Below are positions 9,065 to 18,211 of a stretch of 64,000 nt of DNA, in pieces. The notes beneath the pieces are model-generated. The model searched no databases. It was not told the origin of the DNA and saw nothing but the letters and a program-made list of their open reading frames with translations. The DNA lies in NCBI RefSeq assembly GCF_019972155.1, contig NZ_BOVL01000019.1, positions 649,176 through 713,175 on the forward strand. Reading direction: 5' to 3'. Position 1 is the first letter of the stretch. The number at the start of each line of letters is the position of its first letter. Source of the DNA: Bradyrhizobium sp. RD5-C2 (lineage in GTDB: Bacteria > Pseudomonadota > Alphaproteobacteria > Rhizobiales > Xanthobacteraceae). The position numbers and the translations under genes were made by a program.

Positions 9065-9916
9065 GTGACGACCGCCATTGCCCTTTTGCCCCCGCTCGGC
9101 CGGCTCATCGGCCTGTGCGCCGGTGCCCTCTTGCTGTTTTGCGCCGAGCGCGCGAGCGCGCAGGGGCGGCTCGACGCCCAGTATGAGGCGACGCTGGCCG
9201 GTATCCCGGTCGGCAAGGGCAGCTGGACCATTGAAATCGGCGACGACAGCTTCTCGGCCTCGGCCCAGGGCGGCACCGCGGGCCTCTTGAAGGCGTTCTC
9301 CGGCGGCAGCGGCGGGGGCGCCTCGCAGGGCCGCGTCGTCAACGGCGCGCTGGTTGCCTCCTCCTACACTGCGACCACCACCACATCGAAGAAATCCGAG
9401 ACGATCCGGATGGTGCTGGCCAATGGCGGCATCAAGGAATCCACGATCGAACCGGAGCCGCCGGTTGATGCCGACCGGCTTCCCGTGAGCGACGCGCAAA
9501 AGAAGAACGTGTTCGATCCGATGACCGGCTCGTTCCTGCGCGCGCCCGGCAATGCCGAATTGATGAGCCCGGATGTCTGCCGCACCGGCGCCGGCGTGTT
9601 CGACGGCCGCATGCGCTACGACCTCAAGCTGGATTTCAAGCGGGTCGAGATCGTGAAGGCCGAGCGCGGCTATCACGGTCCGGCGCTGGTCTGCGCGCTC
9701 TATTTCGTGCCGATCGCGGGCTATATCCCGGATCGTCCTGTCATCAAATATCTCGCCGCCCAGCGCAACATCGAGATCGCCTTCGTGCCGATCGCGGGCA
9801 CCCGCCTGCTGGTGCCGTTCCGCATGACGATCCCGACCCCGCTCGGCCAGGCCATGCTGGAAGCCACCTCGTTCGTCACCACAGCCGCGCCGCCGCGCGT
9901 GGCGAAGACGCAGTAG
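9065..9916 (+). CDS. DUF3108 domain-containing exported protein
   Basis: 283 aa with a GTG start and an N-terminal hydrophobic segment ending ..ERASAQG, a likely Sec signal peptide cut near residue 33. The mature protein begins with the strand-rich pattern LDAQYEATLAGIPVGKGSW seen in DUF3108 envelope proteins, which probably form a beta-barrel-like or lipocalin-like fold in the periplasm. The function of this family is not established. It lies divergent from rpmB and is followed by repeats, so it is probably monocistronic. Confidence 0.8.
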   Translation: MTTAIALLPPLGRLIGLCAGALLLFCAERASAQGRLDAQYEATLAGIPVGKGSWTIEIGDDSFSASAQGGTAGLLKAFSGGSGGGASQGRVVNGALVASSYTATTTTSKKSETIRMVLANGGIKESTIEPEPPVDADRLPVSDAQKKNVFDPMTGSFLRAPGNAELMSPDVCRTGAGVFDGRMRYDLKLDFKRVEIVKAERGYHGPALVCALYFVPIAGYIPDRPVIKYLAAQRNIEIAFVPIAGTRLLVPFRMTIPTPLGQAMLEATSFVTTAAPPRVAKTQ

Positions 9917-9945
9917 GGATTTCGTTCGCTGGTATGCTGCCCGAC

Positions 9946-10045
9946 CGTCACCCTGAGGAGCGCGTAGCGCGTCTCGAAGGGTCGACGGCCACCGGCCGGG
10001 CCGTGCATCCTTCGAGACGCCGCTTCGCGGCTCCTCAGGATGACG
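9946..10045. repeat. palindromic repeat, family C
   Basis: Begins CGTCACCCTGAGGAGCGCG and ends with the near reverse complement GCTCCTCAGGATGACG, with CTTCGAGACGC-type inner arms. A related copy lies at 42959-43062. Confidence 0.8.
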
Positions 10046-10383
10046 GGTCTGAAGGGGTGATAGCCGGCGGAATGCAACAAACGTCACCGGAATCCAGTTG
10101 ACTCTTGCCGGCTTCTGATTCGACTCGTCCGCCTCTGGAATTTAAGGAATTCAGTCCGCATATCCTGTGCTTGTGGAGGCCTTTCAAACTTGATCTAGTG
10201 CCGCCGCCGTCAGCCTGCCCGAGATGTTGCGGTGAACGTTTCAGGTCTGGAATGGAGTCACCGATTCGGCCGCGATTCGTTCTAGACTCGTTCCGAAGCT
10301 TAAGGGCGGCGCAGAAAGCGTCGCATTGTGAGACAGATTCGCCTCAGATGATGCCCATGATCGATCAGTTTCCGGATTTCCGC

Positions 10384-10468
10384 GTCATTGCGAGGAGCGC
10401 AGCGACGAAGCAATCCATCGTGCCGATGCGCACGCGAAATGGATTGCTTCGCTTCGCTCGCAATGACG
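10384..10468. repeat. palindromic repeat, family D
   Basis: Left arm GTCATTGCGAGGAGCGCAGC through GAAGCAATCCAT; right arm ATGGATTGCTTC through CTCGCAATGACG. The arms are inverted, so the whole can fold into a long hairpin. A decayed copy is at 7003-7086. Confidence 0.85.
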
Positions 10469-10508
10469 GCTGACAGCCGCCGGACAATAAAAGAAACACC
10501 TGCAAAAT

Positions 10509-13500
10509 ATGGCTTTCTCAACTTCGTTCGGAAATGACCGCGTGCCCGGCGCAGGCGTCACTGCGGTGCTGGGGCCGACCAACACCGGCAAGACGCATCT
10601 CGCCATCGAGCGCATGCTGGCGCATTCGTCGGGCCTGATCGGGCTGCCGCTGCGGCTGCTCGCGCGCGAGGTCTACAACAAGGTCGCGGCTCGCGCCGGC
10701 GTCGACAATGTCGCGCTGATCACCGGCGAGGAGAAGATCAAGCCGAAGGCGCCGCGCTTCTGGGTCTCGACTGTCGAGGCGATGCCGCGCGATCTCGATG
10801 TCTCGTTCCTCGCCGTTGACGAGATCCAGATCGCGGCCGATCTCGAACGTGGTCACGTCTTCACCGATCGCATGCTCAACCGCCGCGGCCGCGACGAGAC
10901 GCTGCTGCTGGGTGCAGCCACAATGCGGCCGATCATCGAGCGGCTGTTGCCGGGCGCTTCGATCGTCACGCGGCCACGGCTGTCGCAGCTCGAATTCGCA
11001 GGCGATCGCAAGATCACGCGGCAGCCACGTAGAACAGCAATCGTCGCGTTCTCCGCCGATGAGGTCTATGCGATCGCCGAACTGATCCGCCGCCAGCATG
11101 GCGGCGCGGCCGTGGTGCTGGGCTCGCTCTCGCCCCGCACGCGCAATGCGCAGGTCGAGATGTTCCAGAATGGCGACGTCGATTATCTCGTCGCCACCGA
11201 CGCGGTCGGCATGGGGCTCAATCTCGACGTCGATCACGTCGCCTTCGCCTCCGACCGTAAATATGACGGCTATCAGTTCCGCCGGCTGACGCCGGCCGAA
11301 TTCGCGCAGATCGCGGGCCGCGCCGGCCGCGCCACGCGCAACGGCACCTTCGGCACGACGGGCCGCTGCGCGCCGTTCGAGCCGGAGCTGGTCAATGCGC
11401 TGCAGAACCACACCTTCGACAGCGTCAAGATGCTGCAATGGCGCAACGCCAAGTTGGACTTCTCCTCGCTCGGCGCCTTGCAGGTGTCGCTGGCGCTGTC
11501 GCCCAATCATGAGGCACTGACGCGGGCCCCGGTGGCCGAGGACCTGCGGGTGCTCGAACATGTCGCACGCGACGCCGAGGTGCGCGAATTCGCGCATGGG
11601 GCGGCCGCGGTGGAGCGGCTGTGGGAGGCCTGCCAGGTTCCGGACTACCGAAAGCTGGCGCCGGCCGCCCATGCCGAACTCGTGACCACGCTGTATGGCT
11701 TCCTGATGCAAAAGGGTCGTATCCCTGACGCATGGTTTGCCGCCCAGGTCGACCAGGCCAACCGGACCGACGGCGATATCGACACGCTATCGGGCCGGAT
11801 CGCGCAAATCCGGACCTGGACCTTCGTTGCCAACCGGCCCGACTGGCTCTACGACCCGGACCACTGGCAGGGGATCACGCGCGATCTCGAAAATAAATTA
11901 TCCGATGCGCTGCATGAACGGCTCACGGAGCGTTTCGTTGACAGGCGGACCAGTGTATTGATGCGCCGCCTGCGGGAGAACTCAGTTTTGAATACGGAAA
12001 TTGGCAAGACCGGTGAAGTGATCGTGGAAGGCCACGTGATCGGCCGGCTCGATGGTTTCACCTTCGCACCTGATGCGGCCGAGGCCGGCAGCGACGCCAA
12101 GGCGCTGCAAGCCGCTGCCCAGCAGGTGCTGGCGCGCGAGATCGATACGCGTGCCGAGAAACTGGGCGCCGCCCCCGACGAGCAGTTCGTGCTGACCTCC
12201 GACGGCACCATCCGCTGGACCGGCGATGCGGTGGCCAAGCTGGTGGCCGCCGATGACGCGCTGCATCCGCGGCTGCGCATCATTTCCGACGAGCGGCTGA
12301 CCGGCGCCTCGCGCGAAGCCGTGCAGACCCGGCTCGATCTCTGGCTCAAGACGCATATCGAAAAGCTGCTTGGGCCGTTGTTCGAACTATCCAAGGCCGA
12401 GGATATCCAGGGCATCGCCCGCGGCATCGCCTTCCAGCTTGTCGAGGCGCTCGGCGTGCTCGAGCGCAGCAAGATCGCGGCCGAGATGAAGGATCTCGAC
12501 CAGCCCTCGCGCGCCGCGCTGCGCAAATACGGCGTGCGCTTCGGCGCCTATCACATCTATTTCCCGCAGCTCCTGAAGCCTGCGGCACGCTCGCTGGCGT
12601 CGCTGCTATGGGCCGAGAAGCAGAGCAATGTCGACATGGGCGCGCTGTCGAATGTGCAGCATCTCGCCTCCAGCGGCCGCACCTCGTTCCCGGTCGACAA
12701 GGCCCTGCCGCGCGACGGCTATCGCGTGCTCGGCTATCGCCAGTGCGGCGAGCGCGCGGTGCGCGTCGATATCCTTGAGCGGCTCGCTGATCTGATCCGT
12801 CCGGCGCTGGCCTGGCGCGAGACCTCGCCGGGCGAGAAGCCCGCTGGTGCGTTCGATGGCCGCGGCTTTGTCGTCACCCAGGCGATGACCTCGCTGACCG
12901 GCTCCGCTGGCGAGGACTTTGCCTCGATCCTGCGCGCGCTGGGCTACCGCATGGACCGCCGTCCGCCGCTGCCGCCGAAGGCTGTCGAGGTTGCGCCGGC
13001 TGAGAGTGCCGAGACCATCGCCGCCGAGACGCCGCCGGTCGAGACGACGTCCGACGCCGCCGCAGACGCGCCGGTCGATGCCGCCGCCGAGGTGGTGGCC
13101 GATGCGCCGGAGGCCGCCGCTGCGCCCGAGGCCGAAGCCGCCGTCGACCAGCCGGTGTCCGGCGATCCCGCGCCGTCCGCTGCGCTGCTGCCCGACGTCG
13201 GCTTTGCCGAGGTGGCCGCCAGCGAGGCGACGCCGGTTGTCATCGAGGCCCAGCCCGAGCCCGTGGCAGAGGTTGCCGCAGAGCCCGCTGTCGCCGAAGA
13301 ACCCGCGCCTGAAGCGCCCGCTGCCGAAGTTGCAGCCCAGCCCGCGCCTGCCGTGGAAGCCACCGCGGAGACGCCGCCCGAGGCTGCTGAGGCACCGTCA
13401 GAGCCCGCCGCCGACGCGCCTGCGGAGGCCGCGAGCGCTGACGCAGCAAGCGCCGAGGCCGCGCCTGCTGCTGCAGAGACGCCGGCCGAGCCGCAAATGG

Positions 13501-14039
13501 TCGAAGTCTGGCGTCCCGGCGGCCGCTCCGACGAGCGCCGTCCGCATCATCGCGGCCACGATCGCAATCGCGGCCGTCATCAGAACAAGCCCGCCGAGGG
13601 CGCACAGGCCACGGAAGGCGGTGGCGAGGGCGAGAAGCGCGAGCATCATCGCCGGCCGCGCCGCCACCAGGATTTCCGCGTGCCGCGTCCAGCCGCGCCC
13701 GCTGACGGCGCTGCGCCGGTTGCTGCCGCGCCGGCCGATGGCGCGCCGCGCGAGGACAAGGGCCAGCGCCGCGAGCGCTTCGAGGGCAAGGGGCGCGATC
13801 GCGACAATGAGCGTCGCCGCGACAACAAGTTCGGCGGTGGTGGTGATCGCAAGGGCGGTGATCGTGATCGCGGCGGCCGTGATTTCGGCAAGGGCGGCCG
13901 CGACAAGCGCGAGGGCGGCCCGTCGCATCGGCCCTACGCGTCGAGCGCGCCGCGCGAGCGCGACCGTCCGATCGATCCGAACTCGCCATTCGCCAAGCTC
14001 GCTGCCCTGAAAGAGCAGCTCGCCGGCCGGAAGGAATAA
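10509..14039 (+). CDS. SUV3-like DExH-type RNA helicase with long low-complexity tail
   Basis: 1176 aa. The helicase core matches the SUV3 family: Walker A GPTNTGKT at residues 22-29, motif II DEIQ at 104-107 and motif VI QIAGRAGRATRNG near residue 265. The mitochondrial relative unwinds RNA for degradation; the bacterial protein probably works in RNA turnover in the cytoplasm. After about residue 820 the sequence becomes Ala/Pro/Glu-rich (nt 12970-13500), then Arg/Gly/Asp-rich with RGG-like runs (nt 13530-13960), and ends in a short ordered-looking segment ending AALKEQLAGRKE. Such tails suggest flexible linkers and RNA or partner binding. The next gene (an S4 RNA-binding protein) starts 21 bp downstream, so an RNA-related operon is likely. 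Confidence 0.92.
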   Translation: MAFSTSFGNDRVPGAGVTAVLGPTNTGKTHLAIERMLAHSSGLIGLPLRLLAREVYNKVAARAGVDNVALITGEEKIKPKAPRFWVSTVEAMPRDLDVSFLAVDEIQIAADLERGHVFTDRMLNRRGRDETLLLGAATMRPIIERLLPGASIVTRPRLSQLEFAGDRKITRQPRRTAIVAFSADEVYAIAELIRRQHGGAAVVLGSLSPRTRNAQVEMFQNGDVDYLVATDAVGMGLNLDVDHVAFASDRKYDGYQFRRLTPAEFAQIAGRAGRATRNGTFGTTGRCAPFEPELVNALQNHTFDSVKMLQWRNAKLDFSSLGALQVSLALSPNHEALTRAPVAEDLRVLEHVARDAEVREFAHGAAAVERLWEACQVPDYRKLAPAAHAELVTTLYGFLMQKGRIPDAWFAAQVDQANRTDGDIDTLSGRIAQIRTWTFVANRPDWLYDPDHWQGITRDLENKLSDALHERLTERFVDRRTSVLMRRLRENSVLNTEIGKTGEVIVEGHVIGRLDGFTFAPDAAEAGSDAKALQAAAQQVLAREIDTRAEKLGAAPDEQFVLTSDGTIRWTGDAVAKLVAADDALHPRLRIISDERLTGASREAVQTRLDLWLKTHIEKLLGPLFELSKAEDIQGIARGIAFQLVEALGVLERSKIAAEMKDLDQPSRAALRKYGVRFGAYHIYFPQLLKPAARSLASLLWAEKQSNVDMGALSNVQHLASSGRTSFPVDKALPRDGYRVLGYRQCGERAVRVDILERLADLIRPALAWRETSPGEKPAGAFDGRGFVVTQAMTSLTGSAGEDFASILRALGYRMDRRPPLPPKAVEVAPAESAETIAAETPPVETTSDAAADAPVDAAAEVVADAPEAAAAPEAEAAVDQPVSGDPAPSAALLPDVGFAEVAASEATPVVIEAQPEPVAEVAAEPAVAEEPAPEAPAAEVAAQPAPAVEATAETPPEAAEAPSEPAADAPAEAASADAASAEAAPAAAETPAEPQMVEVWRPGGRSDERRPHHRGHDRNRGRHQNKPAEGAQATEGGGEGEKREHHRRPRRHQDFRVPRPAAPADGAAPVAAAPADGAPREDKGQRRERFEGKGRDRDNERRRDNKFGGGGDRKGGDRDRGGRDFGKGGRDKREGGPSHRPYASSAPRERDRPIDPNSPFAKLAALKEQLAGRKE

Positions 14040-14060
14040 TCCAACCCCTTGGTCTGACGC

Positions 14061-14345
14061 TTGGACAGACAGCGGCTCGACAAATGGCTGTGGCACGCGC
14101 GGGTGGTGAAGGCCCGCACCAGCGCGGCTGAACTCGTTGCATCAGGTCATGTCCGCATCAACGGCACGCGCGAGAAATCGCCGGGCCATGCGGTGAAGGC
14201 GGGCGACGTCGTCACCATAGCGCTCGACAACAGCGTCCGCGTGCTGAAGGTGACGGGCTTTGCCGAGCGGCGCGGCGATGCCAGTGCGGCACGCGTGCTG
14301 TATGAGGATTTGCAGGCCGGCAATTTGCAGGCCGGCAAGGAGTAG
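14061..14345 (+). CDS. S4-domain RNA-binding protein, Hsp15-like
   Basis: 94 aa. The S4 fold is clear from the start: RQRLDKWLWHARVVKARTSA, then VASGHVRINGTREKSPGHAVKAGD. Hsp15 (HslR) binds stalled 50S subunits that carry nascent chains and helps recycle them; this protein fits by length and sequence order. The start codon is TTG at 14061, chosen because the S4 domain begins directly there and no ATG is available upstream. It lies 21 bp after the helicase gene. Confidence 0.85.
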   Translation: MDRQRLDKWLWHARVVKARTSAAELVASGHVRINGTREKSPGHAVKAGDVVTIALDNSVRVLKVTGFAERRGDASAARVLYEDLQAGNLQAGKE

Positions 14346-14370
14346 TTATCTAGCGCTTGCTATCTCAATT

Positions 14371-14420
14371 GAGCATGATCCGGAAAAGTGGGGTCCGGTT
14401 TTCCGATCAGGATCATGCTC
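14371..14420. repeat. palindromic repeat, family F
   Basis: Outer arms GAGCATGATCC and GGATCATGCTC enclose an inner CGGAAAA..TTTTCCG pair. A copy in the opposite orientation is at 26418-26466. Confidence 0.8.
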
Positions 14421-14540
14421 CCGATAAAATTGGTGGCAGGGGCGTGAGAATACTGGCGTTTTTCGGAGGCGGCTTCCCTTGCGGCCCCGGTATTCCTGCG
14501 CTACGCAACCCCAGAAAAATCGATCGTTCCGGAGTTTTGG

Positions 14541-14879
14541 ATGACCTACGTCGTCACTGAAGCCTGCATCAAGTGCAAATATACCGACTGCGTCGAGGTC
14601 TGCCCCGTCGATTGCTTCTACGAGGGCGAGAACATGCTGGTCATCCATCCTGACGAATGCATCGATTGCGGCGTGTGCGAGCCGGAATGCCCGGCTGACG
14701 CCATCAAGCCGGACACCGAGCCGGGGCTGGAGAAGTGGCTCGAGGTGAACACCGAGTATGCCAAGAGCTGGCCGAACATCACCCAGAAGAAGGACTCGCC
14801 TGAGGACGCCAAGGAGTGGGAAGGCAAGGAAGGCAAGTTCGAAAAATATTTTTCTCCGAATCCGGGCAGCGGCGACTGA
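14541..14879 (+). CDS. fdxA: ferredoxin FdxA, 7Fe/8Fe type
   Basis: 112 aa. It starts MTYVVTEACIKCKYTDCVEV with the first cysteine cluster, then a second cluster CIDCGVCEPECP, the pattern of [3Fe-4S][4Fe-4S] ferredoxins such as Azotobacter FdI and rhizobial FdxA. A Lys/Glu/Pro-rich C-terminal extension (from ~residue 60) is typical of this group. It acts as a soluble low-potential electron carrier. GGAG lies six bases before the ATG. It probably has its own promoter downstream of the family F repeat. Confidence 0.95.
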   Translation: MTYVVTEACIKCKYTDCVEVCPVDCFYEGENMLVIHPDECIDCGVCEPECPADAIKPDTEPGLEKWLEVNTEYAKSWPNITQKKDSPEDAKEWEGKEGKFEKYFSPNPGSGD

Positions 14880-15028
14880 TTCGCTGACGTTTCCCTACAG
14901 CCGTCGGGACTACCCCGATAAGGGCGGGCCTGGACTGCGGCGGCCCACCGTTCGGCCGCCGATTTAACCCTAATGACGGACATATGACCTGAGGATGCCC
15001 TGTTATGCCCGGAATCGGGCGTAAACCA

Positions 15029-15056
15029 TTGATTTTTGCGGAAAATGTGCTATATC
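15029..15056 (+). promoter_or_regulatory. probable sigma-70-type promoter of the CarD-family gene
   Basis: TTGATT (15029-15034), a 16-bp spacer, then TATATC (15051-15056) in an AT-richer patch. The expected start near 15063 would give a leader of about 95 bases before the GTG at 15157. Confidence 0.5.
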
Positions 15057-15156
15057 TGCACCATTACAGGCCAAGAACCCCTTGCCATGCGTACCTTGTG
15101 GCTTCGAGGTTCCCGCAAACATCGAACAGGGGCGTGGCAGTTTCCGCGCGCAGGCT

Positions 15157-16104
15157 GTGTCACAGAAAACGCGTAAAAAGAGTGCTTCAAAGACGACGAA
15201 GAAAGCCGCTGTCGTTGCTCGCAGCGCAACCAAGGGCCGTGCCAAGGCGCCCGTGAAGGGGGCCAAGAAGGCGGCGGCTGCAAAGTCCTCAAAGAACAAA
15301 AGAAGCGTGATGCCAGAAAAGACTGCCAAGACTGCCGCGAAAGCGGCAGCTGCGAAGCCCGCTGCTGCGAAGGTCGCCCCCAAGACTGCTGCTGTTGCGC
15401 CGAAGCCGGCCGCCCCGAAGGCTGCCGTCCCCGCCGCTGCTCCGAAGGTTGCTGCCAAGCCGGCCGCCGCGCCGCGCGTCGAGGAGCCGAAGAAGGTCGT
15501 GACCCAGCGCCAGGGCTTCAAGGCCAATGAATTCGTCGTCTATCCCGCTCACGGCGTCGGCCAGATCCTGGCGATCGAGGAGCAGGAGATCGCGGGCGCC
15601 AAGCTCGAGCTGTTCGTGATCAATTTCATGAAGGACAAGATGACGCTGCGCGTCCCGACGGCGAAGGTCGCCAATGTCGGCATGCGCAAGCTGTCGGAGC
15701 CGGCGCTGGTCAAGAAGGCGCTGGAGACGCTGAAGGGCCGCGCCCGCGTCAAGCGCACCATGTGGTCGCGCCGCGCCCAGGAATACGAAGCGAAGATCAA
15801 TTCGGGCGACATCGTCGCGATCGCCGAGGTGGTCCGCGACCTCTATCGTTCGGAATCGCAGCCCGAGCAGTCCTACTCCGAACGCCAGCTCTATGAAGCG
15901 GCGCTTGACCGTCTGTCGCGCGAAATTGCCGTCGTCCAGCACTCGACCGAGACCGAGGCGATCAAGGAGATCGAAGGCCAGCTCGCCAAGAGCCCGCGCC
16001 GCGGCGCCAAGGCGGAAGCCGAGGGTGAAGGCGAGGGCGATGCCGACGGTGAGGATGCCGACACCGATGGCGACGATACCGCCGTCGAAGACGAAGCCGC
16101 CTAA
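15157..16104 (+). CDS. CarD family transcriptional regulator with histone H1-like N-terminal extension
   Basis: 315 aa from the GTG at 15157. Residues 1 to ~115 are almost entirely Lys, Ala, Pro and Ser/Thr (KKSASKTTKKAAV, AKAAAAKPAAAKV), like histone H1 tails. The CarD_CdnL domain follows: FKANEFVVYPAHGVGQI, then KDKMTLRVPTAKV and a helical region with MWSRRAQEYEAKI. The last ~30 residues are strongly acidic (Glu/Gly/Asp). CarD/CdnL proteins bind the RNA polymerase beta subunit and stabilise the open promoter complex. The start is uncertain: TTG at 15082 and ATG at 15310 are alternatives; I prefer GTG because the Lys/Ala-rich composition begins exactly there. Confidence 0.88.
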   Translation: MSQKTRKKSASKTTKKAAVVARSATKGRAKAPVKGAKKAAAAKSSKNKRSVMPEKTAKTAAKAAAAKPAAAKVAPKTAAVAPKPAAPKAAVPAAAPKVAAKPAAAPRVEEPKKVVTQRQGFKANEFVVYPAHGVGQILAIEEQEIAGAKLELFVINFMKDKMTLRVPTAKVANVGMRKLSEPALVKKALETLKGRARVKRTMWSRRAQEYEAKINSGDIVAIAEVVRDLYRSESQPEQSYSERQLYEAALDRLSREIAVVQHSTETEAIKEIEGQLAKSPRRGAKAEAEGEGEGDADGEDADTDGDDTAVEDEAA

Positions 16105-16123
16105 GCAGCGTTGCAGGATTTCG

Positions 16124-16153
16124 AAAAGCCCGGTCGAGAGACCGGGCTTTTTT
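16124..16153 (+). terminator. Rho-independent terminator of the CarD-family gene
   Basis: Stem AAGCCCGGTC / GACCGGGCTT with a GAGA loop, then a run of six T. It lies 20 bp after the stop codon. Confidence 0.95.
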
Positions 16154-16216
16154 GTCTCCGCACTTCTGTCAGCGTCTGCGCTGGCCGCGCCGAATAGCGC
16201 CTTGCGAGGAATTTCG

Positions 16217-16876
16217 ATGAGCGCCTATGTGATCGAACTCGTGACGTTGATGACGATCTTTTCCCTTGTGATCGTCTCGCCTGGCGCCGATCTCGCCATG
16301 GTCCTGCGTCAGTCGATGGTTCACGGCCGCAGGGCGGCCATCGTCACATCATTCGGCCTGGGCGTTTCTCTGCTGTTTCACATCAGCTATACGATCCTTG
16401 GTCTTGGGGCGATCATCTCGAAATCGGTCGCGCTGTTCAACATCGTCAAATGGTGCGGTGTTGCCTATCTCGTCTACATCGGGATCAAGGCGTTGCGTGC
16501 CGGCGCGCTCACGGTGGAGAACACCTCGCCGCCGGACCGCACGCTTGCTCTCTCGCAAAAGCCCGTTGCCGAACAGGGGTTGATCAAGGCCTTTGTCCTT
16601 GGCTTCGCCACCAACGCCCTCAATCCCAAGCCGGTGTTCTTTTTCCTTTCAATCTTCGCGACCGTCGTCAGCGTCCACACGCCGGCCATGGTCCGGTTTG
16701 GCTACGGCCTGGTGATGGCGAGTTGCCTGATCCTCTGGTTTGTCGGCGTCAGCTACTTCATGACGACGCCCCGGATGCGGGCGGCGTTTTCCCGCGTCAG
16801 CAAATGGATCGACCGCGTCAGCGGCGTCGTCTTCATTGGCCTGGGGCTGAAGCTCGTTACCGAAAAAGCGAGCTAG
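16217..16876 (+). CDS. LysE/RhtB family amino-acid exporter
   Basis: 219 aa, the normal size for the family. The N-terminal SPGADLAMVLRQSMVHGRRAA and G-rich helices (SFGLGVSLLFHI), then NALNPKPVFFFLSIF in the middle, are LysE-superfamily hallmarks. About six membrane segments are visible. These inner-membrane proteins export amino acids or homoserine lactones; the substrate is unknown. I start at the ATG at 16217 with a GAGGA site upstream, since the longer open frame to the left reads through the CarD gene and its terminator. Confidence 0.9.
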   Translation: MSAYVIELVTLMTIFSLVIVSPGADLAMVLRQSMVHGRRAAIVTSFGLGVSLLFHISYTILGLGAIISKSVALFNIVKWCGVAYLVYIGIKALRAGALTVENTSPPDRTLALSQKPVAEQGLIKAFVLGFATNALNPKPVFFFLSIFATVVSVHTPAMVRFGYGLVMASCLILWFVGVSYFMTTPRMRAAFSRVSKWIDRVSGVVFIGLGLKLVTEKAS

Positions 16877-16990
16877 CGCGCGACCAGTTCGAGCCCGGCA
16901 TGCACAAATCGCCCCTTGGCTGATCGCCGCGACTCATGACCTGCTGCGCCGCGCTGGCGGCGAGATATTAGGACCAGCGAGGGGCGCGGC

Positions 16991-18211
16991 ATGCTTGCAG
17001 GACGGTCGCTGGGGCGCGGTTACGACTGGCTGTGGACCGCGTTTGCGGTCTCGACCTTCGGGACCTGGGTCGCCTTCGACGCGTTCGCGCTGCTTGCCAT
17101 CCTCGTGCTGCATGCAAGGCCGGAGGAGGTCTCGGCGCTCGCAGCGGTCGGCCTGCTGGCAGGGGCGGCGGTCGCGGTGCCGCTCGGGCCCTGGATCGAG
17201 TTCCGTCGCAAGCGACCGGTGATGATCGCGATGGACCTGCTTCGTTTCGCCGCCACGATCAGCGTTCCCTTCGCGTTCGTGCTGGGGCGGCTGACCTTCG
17301 TCCAGCTCGTTGTCGTCGCCGTCATCATGGCGGCCTCGGACATCGCGTTCCGTGCCGCGAGCGGCGTCTGCCTGAAGGCGCTGGTCAGGCCGGACGATTT
17401 GGTGATCGCGAACGGGCGGCTCGAAGCCACGACCTGGACCGCGACCGCGATCGGCCCGCCGCTCGGCGGCGCTGCGATCGGCGTGCTCGGCCCGGTGGTG
17501 ACCGTGATCGCCAACGCGATCGGCTTCCTGCTCTCGGCGCTGGCGATCCGGCGGATCGGCGGGAGCGAGCCCGCGCCCGCCCAACGCCAGGCGCAGGGAT
17601 TTCGCGCGGCCGAACTGATCGAGGGATGGCGGGCCATCCTCGCGCATCCGGTGCTCCGCCTGCTGTTCTTCAACACCGTGCTGGTCAATGGCCTGATCAT
17701 GGCGACGGCGCCGCTGCTTGCGGTCTTGATGCTGCGCGATCTCGGCTTTGCCCCCTGGCAGTACGGGCTCGCATTCGGGGCGCCTTGTATCGGTGGCCTG
17801 ATCGGCGCACGGCTCGCGCCTTCGCTCGCTGCGCGCTTCGGGCAGCACAATGTGTTGCTCGCGGCCGGTACGCTGCGCGCCTGCTGGTCGCTCGGCCTCG
17901 CCTTCATGCCGAACGGTACTGTGGGCATCGCCGTCGTCTTTGCGCTCCAGTTCGGTCTCGTCACCTGCGCCGGCATCTTCAACCCGGTGTTTGCTGCGTA
18001 TCGTCTGGCCCAGATCGAGATGGAGCGGACCGCACGCGTGCTCTCGGCCTGGACGATCACCAGCAGCGCAACCATCGCGGTGCTGACGGCGCTCTGGGGC
18101 GTGCTGGCGGGCTTCGCCGGTGTCCGGACAGCGATCGCGCTGAGCGGGCTGGTTCTGCTGGCGACGCCGCTGCTGCTGCCGCGGCGCGCCCTCAGTACGA
18201 GCGCTGCTTGA
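16991..18211 (+). CDS. MFS transporter, enterobactin-exporter (EntS)-like
   Basis: 406 aa with about twelve hydrophobic segments. The beginning (DWLWTAFAVSTFGTWVAFDAF) and the pattern ATTWTATAIGPPLGGAAIG resemble the MFS_3 group of efflux proteins. It would sit in the inner membrane and export a small molecule; no substrate can be named. GAGGGG lies six bases before the ATG. Its end overlaps the convergent NTF2-like gene by 20 bp. Confidence 0.85.
   Translation: MLAGRSLGRGYDWLWTAFAVSTFGTWVAFDAFALLAILVLHARPEEVSALAAVGLLAGAAVAVPLGPWIEFRRKRPVMIAMDLLRFAATISVPFAFVLGRLTFVQLVVVAVIMAASDIAFRAASGVCLKALVRPDDLVIANGRLEATTWTATAIGPPLGGAAIGVLGPVVTVIANAIGFLLSALAIRRIGGSEPAPAQRQAQGFRAAELIEGWRAILAHPVLRLLFFNTVLVNGLIMATAPLLAVLMLRDLGFAPWQYGLAFGAPCIGGLIGARLAPSLAARFGQHNVLLAAGTLRACWSLGLAFMPNGTVGIAVVFALQFGLVTCAGIFNPVFAAYRLAQIEMERTARVLSAWTITSSATIAVLTALWGVLAGFAGVRTAIALSGLVLLATPLLLPRRALSTSAA

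Larger units (their letters stand above)
9917..10508. other. intergenic stretch with two repeat elements
   Basis: About 590 bp between the DUF3108 gene and the helicase. It holds a family C repeat (9946-10045) and an intact family D repeat (10384-10468). The rest (10046-10383) shows no gene; it presumably includes the helicase promoter, which I cannot place with confidence. Confidence 0.6.

Noticed and set aside
12919..14142. Long open frames on both strands overlapping the helicase tail
   Set aside because: They are by-products of high GC and of the Ala/Pro/Glu- and Arg/Gly-rich coding; the plus-strand helicase frame has clear motifs and continuity.
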